A DNA stretch of 11,214 nucleotides. Origin: CAYVBE01 sp964448935. Lineage in GTDB: Bacteria; Planctomycetota; Brocadiia; SM23-32. A model generated the notes under the pieces. That model was not told the DNA's origin. It ran no database searches and saw only the letters and a list, made by a program, of their open reading frames with translations. Shown here in pieces: positions 8,201 to 11,214 of this stretch (position 1 is the first letter of the stretch; the number at the start of each line of letters is the position of its first letter). The stretch is from the NCBI GenBank assembly GCA_964448935.1, contig CAYVBE010000145.1:1-11214 (forward strand). Direction: 5' to 3'. The position numbers and the translations under genes are program-made.

Positions 8201-8303
8201 AACTCTGTCTCTTGACGTAACGGGGTTCGCCCCGCGCCGCGTTGCAGACCAGCAGCAAGCCGGTGACCAGCACGGCCATCCGTGTCCGCTGGTGTGAGTG
8301 CAT
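5256..8303 (-). CDS. Secreted HZS-alpha-like protein: beta-propeller plus three CxxCH haem motifs
   Basis: A 1015-residue exported protein of the large group annotated as hydrazine-synthase-alpha-like in planctomycete-type bacteria. Seen: a Sec signal peptide with hydrophobic core at 9-20 and likely cleavage after AARG (22-25); a mostly helical region to about 235; a TolB-like propeller at about 265-550 with repeated blade motifs (LPDGRVLYT, DPDGSNVEC); and a C-terminal cytochrome-like part with CVGCH (702-706), CVRCH (755-759) and CNSCH (868-872). Three covalent c-type haems in the periplasm are therefore expected. Known: true hydrazine synthase alpha works with beta and gamma subunits in anammox bacteria. 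None are nearby, so that activity should not be assumed, and an extracellular redox or polysaccharide-related role is only a guess. The ATG has GAGGGT seven bases upstream. It is followed by, and overlaps, the isomerase-like gene. Confidence 0.8.
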   Translation of the reverse strand: MHSHQRTRMAVLVTGLLLVCNAARGEPRYVKRQSFAETLLATRAACHADGAGLSDADAQRVWRKTTADFPAETREMGLHVKKPHRWLREADPTSMEEDVLRAARVRLGDLPGSDALLPHVPKLPKETSRRRLESLSLICNYLQALHFLKDDPVRLNRLLDSIADRPSRGAALAREAEANGLPDRINDLHKRWRTHVKSLVEAARTGRKFNDETVADYAADVAAIGRAVAKLRLRAHGVEEIVYAVRECGQDWHWYANFSYWSSNPNRKLYGALGRLCRLNLRTGKETMLLDDPEGSVRDPVVNYESDRILFSYRPGGSEQFHLYEMDLPGPGPLRQITDGEYDDIEPCYLPDGRIMFCSSRCRRWVPCWHTQVATVYRCDPDGSNVECISPNVETDNTPWPLPDGRVLYTRWEYTDRSQVEWHHLWTFNPDGTGVMTWFGNATFPGTLMIDAKPIPRTNKAVATFMHGHGRNEHYGAVTVIDPDAGPDAEGMARRISRDEYIPRYGRHNGPQQWRDPYALSEDCFLVARQRSIMMMDGKGRYDTIYSLGDDVPGGNGARAMVHEPRPVRPRPREPIVPDRTDPSKPTGRLVLADVTRGRNMSGVEPGEIEKLLVLEMLPKPVNFSGIQEPITLSNYSAEGGNWGTYFLYRVLGTVPVEEDGSAHFEVPALRTVFFVAVDEEDISVQRMQSFCNVMPGEVTGCVGCHEPRIQAPHDVHARALDATRRAPSRIRPVPGVPEVFDYPRDIQPILDRHCVRCHNYENYAGKLALTGDHGPWYSHSYANLLLRGQVGHGGTRGNRPPRSNGTAVSPLLDKLGGGHHDVRLSEHERRMIRTWIHAGATYPGTYASLGTGMVWPKIDTGFLKRRCNSCHKDRPLQKYISGRYGFVESHLNLSRPEKSLLLLAPLARNAGGLGLCHSPGEEKGAVFADTDDPDYQKVLAEITREAEKLKGMKRFHMAGFVPNEHYIREMKRYGVLRDSFDRSEGPVNVYELDERYWRLFWHRPEGSDGRGEAN
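5284..5289 (-). promoter_or_regulatory. Ribosome binding site inside the haem-protein gene for the isomerase-like gene
   Basis: On the minus strand this reads GGAGGG, five bases before the ATG at 5278. It lies within the last codons of the upstream gene, which supports both the short isomerase-like start and translational coupling. Confidence 0.65.
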
Positions 8304-8310
8304 CTGGCAG

Positions 8311-8316
8311 ACCCTC
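8311..8316 (-). promoter_or_regulatory. Ribosome binding site of the haem-protein gene
   Basis: On the minus strand this reads GAGGGT, seven bases before the ATG at 8303. It favours that ATG over the in-frame methionine at residue 9, which would also leave a usable signal peptide. Confidence 0.5.
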
Positions 8317-8388
8317 TATGTCTGTCGGCGTTCAGCCAGATGTTAACACATCGCGGCCCGACAGGTAAGGGCACTCGGCCGGCAGCGC

Positions 8389-8417
8389 TTGCAGCGACGG
8401 GGCTGCGGCATTATTAT
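8389..8417 (+). promoter_or_regulatory. Candidate promoter for the S41 protease gene
   Basis: TTGCAG at 8389-8394 and TATTAT at 8412-8417 are 17 bases apart (3/6 and 5/6 matches to consensus). Transcription would start near 8424, just before the palindrome at 8431-8449, leaving a leader of about 95 bases. The -35 match is weak, so this is a candidate only. No convincing promoter was found for the divergent haem-protein gene. Confidence 0.35.
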
Positions 8418-8430
8418 CGTAAGTAGGCAA

Positions 8431-8449
8431 AACGGGGGAATTCCCCGTT
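8431..8449. repeat. Near-perfect palindrome in the leader of the S41 protease gene
   Basis: AACGGGG at 8431-8437 and CCCCGTT at 8443-8449 are exact inverted copies around GAATT, giving a 7-bp stem with a 5-base loop. It sits just downstream of the candidate promoter start and about 70 bases before the ATG. It could be an operator or a 5' leader hairpin. It is not followed by a T-run, so it is not an intrinsic terminator for transcription in either direction. Confidence 0.45.
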
Positions 8450-8507
8450 GGTTTGCGTTGAAAATATAGGCGAACTCCAACCCGGCGTCCCGCCCGGCGG
8501 GGCGTGT

Positions 8508-8512
8508 GAGGG
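8508..8512 (+). promoter_or_regulatory. Ribosome binding site that sets the S41 protease start
   Basis: GAGGG stands seven bases before the ATG at 8520. The reading frame is open back to a TTG at 8448, but that codon lies inside the palindrome and has no ribosome binding site, so the start at 8520 is preferred. Confidence 0.7.
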
Positions 8513-8519
8513 CAAGATA

Positions 8520-9911
8520 ATGAGACGACGAAAGCTGGTGCCGGTCCTTCTGCTGGGCGTCTTGCTGGGCTTGAGCGTGGTCTTCGGTGCGGCGCAGAAC
8601 AGGGATAAAGACGCGGAACTGCCGGAGGAGTTCGCCAGGCCGCTGGCCGAGCTGCTCCAGAAGATAAACGAGCAGTACGTTGAAGAAGTGGACCGCGACG
8701 AACTGCTGATCGGCGCCATGCAGGGCATGCTCAGCCGGCTGGACCCCTATTCCAGCTACATGCCGGCCGAACTGATGGAAGACTTCGCCACTACCAGCAC
8801 CGGGGAGTTCGGCGGCCTGGGGATCGAAATCACCTTCGACGTCACCAAGAGGGCCGTCATCATCCAGCAGACCATCCCCGGCACGCCGGCGTTCCGCTCG
8901 GGCCTGCTGGGCGGCGACATGATCGTGGCCGTGCAGGAGGAAGGAAGCGAAGAGACGATCAAGACCTCCGAATTCGATGACGTGTACGACGCGGTCCAGT
9001 TGCTGCGCGGCGAGCCGGGCACGAAGGTGACGCTCACCGTCCTGCGGGGTGAAGACGAGAACCTGGAGCGCAAGCAGGTGGAGGTGACGCGCGACATCAT
9101 CCACGTGCCCGGCGTGGAGGGAACCGAACTGCTGGGCCCCGATGGCAAGGTCGGCTACATCTACATCGCCCACTTCCACCAGAGCATGATCCAGGACTTG
9201 CTGGAGGCCATCACACAGCTCCAGCGGGACGGCGCGGAGGGGCTGATACTGGACCTGAGGTTCAATCCCGGCGGCCTGCTCTCGTCCGCTTTGCAGGTGG
9301 CCAGCGTGTTCCTGGACGGCAAGCCCATTGTGCGCATCGAGAACCGCAGCGGTCAGTCCGTCACCAAGAAGTCCGGCCCCGGTGACCTCTATCCCAACAT
9401 GCCCGTCTGCGTGCTGATCAACCGCTACAGCGCCAGCGCTTCGGAGATCGTGGCCGGGGCTCTGTCGGACAATGAGCGGGCCGTGCTGGTCGGCGAGCGC
9501 ACCCACGGCAAGGCCAGCGTGCAGCAGATATTCGACTTCTCCTCGCTGGCCCGAAAGGACGGCATTAAGCTGACCATCGCCCACTACTACACCCCCTCCG
9601 ACCGGCCCATCACCAAGGAGGGCATTCAGCCCGACATCGAGGTGAAGATTCCCCCGGAGAACCTCGGAAAGCTCCTGGAGACCATCAACGACCGGACCGC
9701 CTTCGAGCAGCCGGAGGACGAGGCGCCGCCGGAGCCCGAGCCAGTTCCGGAGCCTGAAACGGGCGAGGAAGGTGCCGAGGAGGAAGAGGAGGAGTTCCAG
9801 GACACCCAACTGCAGCGTGCCGTCGAGGTGGTGACCGACCTGCTGCAGAAGAGGCAGGCCGCCGAACTGACGCGTTCCTACCGGCCTGTCCTGCCGGCCG
9901 CCGAGCGCTGA
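8520..9911 (+). CDS. S41-family C-terminal processing protease (CtpA/Prc type)
   Basis: A 463-residue serine protease that trims or degrades proteins in the cell envelope. Seen: a signal peptide (RRRK, then hydrophobic residues 6-22, likely cleavage near FGA at 22-24); a short helical N-terminal segment with the family motif DPYSSYM (75-81); a PDZ domain at about 87-185 with GLGIEI and GTPAFRSGLLGGD; and the S41 core with LDLRFNPGG (244-252). By spacing to characterised CtpB, the catalytic residues are S306 in SASASE, K331 in HGKASVQ and Q335. GIQPDIEV (368-375) ends the core. Residues 396-426 form a Pro/Glu-rich, very acidic linker before a final short helix. The gene stands alone, divergent from the haem protein and 6 bases from the convergent HAD gene. 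The family is certain; the physiological substrate is unknown. Confidence 0.95.
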   Translation: MRRRKLVPVLLLGVLLGLSVVFGAAQNRDKDAELPEEFARPLAELLQKINEQYVEEVDRDELLIGAMQGMLSRLDPYSSYMPAELMEDFATTSTGEFGGLGIEITFDVTKRAVIIQQTIPGTPAFRSGLLGGDMIVAVQEEGSEETIKTSEFDDVYDAVQLLRGEPGTKVTLTVLRGEDENLERKQVEVTRDIIHVPGVEGTELLGPDGKVGYIYIAHFHQSMIQDLLEAITQLQRDGAEGLILDLRFNPGGLLSSALQVASVFLDGKPIVRIENRSGQSVTKKSGPGDLYPNMPVCVLINRYSASASEIVAGALSDNERAVLVGERTHGKASVQQIFDFSSLARKDGIKLTIAHYYTPSDRPITKEGIQPDIEVKIPPENLGKLLETINDRTAFEQPEDEAPPEPEPVPEPETGEEGAEEEEEEFQDTQLQRAVEVVTDLLQKRQAAELTRSYRPVLPAAER

Positions 9912-9917
9912 ATCCCG

Positions 9918-10616
9918 TCAGTCCAGCAGGTCGAGCAGTTCAGTCAGAGAGGCGATCACGGCGTCGCCGCCGCAATCGGTTGTCTCGCGCCGTAGCCAGA
10001 GTGCCTGCAGCCCGGCCTCCCGCGCGCCGACGAAGTCGTCCTCCCGCGTGTCGCCCACGTGCAGAACCCGCTCCGCCGGCAGGCCGCACTCCCGGAGCGC
10101 CTGCTGGAAGATCGCCGGATCGGGTTTCTCAACGCCCACGCAGGCGGAGATGAGCACCCAGTCGAACTCCTGCTGGAGGCCCACTTCCCGCAGCACGTCG
10201 CCCAGCCGCACGTCCCAGTTGCTGATCACCCCCAGGCCCTTTCCGCGCCGTCTCAGCTCCCCAAGCGTCGGCACCACATCATCGTAGACCCCCCAGGCCC
10301 GGCCGGACGCGAAGTATTCCCACAAAGCCTGGAACATCGCCTCGAAGTCGTGCGGCATGCCAAAGTGCCGGCAGGTCTCCCACACCACCTTCCGCCACCA
10401 GTCGAGGGCCTCGCCCTCCGTCCTGCCGTATTCCAGGTCGTCCGGTTCCTGCTGCTCCCGCATGGCCAGCCACGCCTCCTCGAAACGCCGGCTCACCTCC
10501 TCCGGGTCGGCCTCAATCCCCTCCCGGCGCAACGCCCGCGCATAGGCCGCGCCGACCGGCGGGTCGGGGTAGATCAACGTATTGCCGGCGTCGAAGAAAA
10601 CCGCCTCCACTTTCAC
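9918..10616 (-). CDS. HAD-superfamily hydrolase, REG-2/HDHD3-like (subfamily IA)
   Basis: A 232-residue cytoplasmic hydrolase, probably a phosphatase acting on a small phosphorylated metabolite that cannot be named. Seen: motif I VFFDAGNTL with nucleophile D9; a helical cap containing PVGAAYARAL and EGEALDWWRKVV, as in the HDHD3/REG-2 group; motif II VISNWD with S132; motif III EKPDPAIF with K164; and motif IV VGDTREDD with D189. The usual second Asp of motif I (DxD) is Gly here, which should weaken or change phosphatase chemistry. Start: GTG at 10616 has GGGAG seven bases upstream and begins right at the fold. An in-frame ATG at 10676 would add 20 Gly/Ala-rich residues and has only a GGGG-type site. 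It is convergent with the protease gene (6-base gap) and divergent from the tRNA. Confidence 0.85.
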   Translation of the reverse strand: MKVEAVFFDAGNTLIYPDPPVGAAYARALRREGIEADPEEVSRRFEEAWLAMREQQEPDDLEYGRTEGEALDWWRKVVWETCRHFGMPHDFEAMFQALWEYFASGRAWGVYDDVVPTLGELRRRGKGLGVISNWDVRLGDVLREVGLQQEFDWVLISACVGVEKPDPAIFQQALRECGLPAERVLHVGDTREDDFVGAREAGLQALWLRRETTDCGGDAVIASLTELLDLLD

Positions 10617-10623
10617 CGCCTCG

Positions 10624-10628
10624 CTCCC
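10624..10628 (-). promoter_or_regulatory. Ribosome binding site favouring the GTG start of the HAD gene
   Basis: The minus strand reads GGGAG, seven bases before the GTG at 10616. The alternative ATG at 10676 has only GGGG five bases upstream. The choice between the two starts remains open. Confidence 0.4.
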
Positions 10629-10718
10629 ATCCTTGCTGCCGCAAGCACCCTCACGCGCGGGCGCCGCCCCGGTCATTTTTACCCCGAAGTTCCGACCGCA
10701 TCAAGGCCGGGCGTAGTT

Positions 10719-10746
10719 TTGCAATGCGTCCGTCAGAACGTATAAT
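10719..10746 (+). promoter_or_regulatory. Promoter of the tRNA-Arg gene
   Basis: TATAAT at 10741-10746 matches the -10 consensus exactly. TTGCAA at 10719-10724 lies 16 bases upstream as a -35 box (4/6). The expected start is near 10752-10754, only a few bases before the mature 5' end at 10758, so RNase P would remove a very short leader. Confidence 0.7.
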
Positions 10747-10757
10747 GGTGGTACGGT

Positions 10758-10833
10758 GCCCCGTTAGCTCAGCGAATAGAGCGCTGGCCTCCGGAGCCAG
10801 AGGTCGCAGGTTTGAATCCTGCACGGGGTACCA
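10758..10833 (+). tRNA. tRNA-Arg, anticodon CCG
   Basis: A 76-base cloverleaf with encoded CCA. The acceptor arm GCCCCGT pairs with ACGGGGT, with a G1-U72 wobble, and the discriminator is A. The D stem GCTC/GAGC, anticodon stem CTGGC/GCCAG and T stem GCAGG/CCTGC are all fully paired. The loop CTCCGGA places CCG at 10791-10793, reading CGG (arginine), a codon common in this GC-rich DNA. The D loop is AGCGAATA and the T loop TTTGAAT, so positions 19 and 56 are A and U instead of the usual G and C. They can still pair, which suggests a functional gene. It has its own promoter and is followed at once by a hairpin. No integrase or second copy of its 3' end is seen in the window. Confidence 0.95.
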
Positions 10834-10834
10834 G

Positions 10835-10861
10835 TTTTTTGCCGGCCGCGCCGGCAAAAAA
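10835..10861. repeat. 12-bp inverted repeat directly after the tRNA
   Basis: TTTTTTGCCGGC (10835-10846) and GCCGGCAAAAAA (10850-10861) are perfect inverted copies around CGC. The RNA would form a hairpin of six G-C pairs closed by six A-U pairs, starting one base after the CCA. It is probably the 3' boundary of the tRNA transcript, but the T-run precedes the stem and the A-run follows it on both strands. That is the reverse of a standard intrinsic terminator. Confidence 0.6.
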
Positions 10862-11214
10862 CAGAGCAGGAGAAAGTTGAGAACGGCGTACACTACGCGG
10901 CAAGGAACGGACGTAAACATTGCAGCAACTTGCCGACTCCGGTCGAGGTCATAACCAGAGAGTTCACGCCAAAACGGGGCGTTGTGGCCTTCCCGCCTGA
11001 GCTGCATTCGGCTATGCTTGAGAAGATTGCCACCGCGTCGTTCCACGTCAACCCTGCCACACTTTCGAAAGGCCAGTTGCCCCAACAGGTGGTGAAACCG
11101 GGCGGTGTCACCCTCAGAAGACGGTGTGCTGCCCAAGGACCCCTGTCCCGCGCCCCAAATGCGGCAGGGTCATTCAATTATCGGTTTTCTGTTGTCCTTT
11201 CCGGATCACCGCTG
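10862..11214. other. Right flank without an assignable gene
   Basis: No product is recognised. Plus frame 1 is open from 10816 through the window edge (about 133 codons) with in-frame GTG at 10984 and ATG at 11014. Minus frames covering 10893-11177 and 10651-11136 are also open, so the lack of stops is a property of the region and not proof of coding. None of the peptides shows a domain I know. The last 15 bases (11200-11214) match 356-370 at 14 of 15 positions, hinting that a second copy of the left-hand element could begin or end at the window edge. Confidence 0.4.

Noticed and set aside
5256..8303. Calling the haem protein a true hydrazine synthase subunit
   Set aside because: No beta or gamma subunit and no other anammox gene is present. 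Related proteins are widespread in bacteria that do not carry out anammox.
8343..9809. A 488-codon minus frame opposite the S41 protease
   Set aside because: The plus strand has an unmistakable S41 protease with catalytic residues. The opposite frame shows no domain.
10758..10833. tRNA gene as an attachment site of an integrated element
   Set aside because: No integrase and no second copy of the tRNA 3' end were found in the window.
10651..11136. A 161-codon minus frame whose peptide includes PVQDSNLRPLAPEA
   Set aside because: This stretch is the antisense translation of the tRNA-Arg gene, a well-known annotation artefact, and the frame also runs through the hairpin and the HAD upstream region.
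1..11214. CRISPR array, toxin-antitoxin pair or phage genes
   Set aside because: No regularly spaced repeats, no small paired genes and no phage-type proteins were seen on either strand.

Overview
The window is GC-rich bacterial DNA (roughly two-thirds G+C in the genes) with six confident protein genes, one tRNA gene and two weakly coding flanks. The taxonomic hint is indirect. Large secreted multi-haem proteins related to hydrazine synthase alpha, cofactor-poor L-fucose-isomerase-like proteins and REG-2-like HAD hydrolases together are most typical of Planctomycetes and related PVC, Hydrogenedentes or Armatimonadota-like lineages. Bacterial promoters (TTGAAG/TATACT, TTGCAA/TATAAT) and GGAGG-type ribosome binding sites are readable.

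Layout. Bases 1-462 carry no recognisable intact gene. Between about 234 and 439 lie short direct and inverted repeats around an AATGTCC core and a transposase-tail-like peptide, which I read as a decayed or internally deleted insertion sequence. A promoter at 463-491 drives a plus-strand pair: an AddB-like PD-(D/E)XK/iron-sulfur nuclease (526-3720), followed after one base by queE (3722-4375), the radical-SAM enzyme that makes 7-carboxy-7-deazaguanine for queuosine. Convergent to it, with a 6-base gap, is a minus-strand pair: a secreted protein of about 1015 residues with a beta-propeller and three CxxCH haem motifs (5256-8303), overlapping by 23 bases a downstream protein that resembles only the C-terminal part of L-fucose isomerases (4382-5278). 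A 216-base divergent region then precedes a plus-strand S41/CtpA-type processing protease (8520-9911). It is convergent, again with 6 bases between, to a minus-strand HAD hydrolase of the REG-2/HDHD3 type (9918-10616). A tRNA-Arg(CCG) gene with its own consensus -10 box sits at 10758-10833, followed by a 12-bp hairpin. The last 350 bases hold no gene I can assign.

How the genes relate. The AddB-like protein and QueE are probably co-transcribed but belong to different processes (DNA end processing and tRNA modification). No addA partner or other queuosine gene is in the window. The secreted haem protein and the isomerase-like protein are probably translationally coupled, but no pathway can be named. 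The protease, HAD hydrolase and tRNA look like independent housekeeping units. The points most worth a second look are the haem/propeller protein with its truncated isomerase partner, the orphan AddB without a visible Walker A motif, the altered 19-56 tertiary pair of the tRNA, and the repeat cluster at the left edge.
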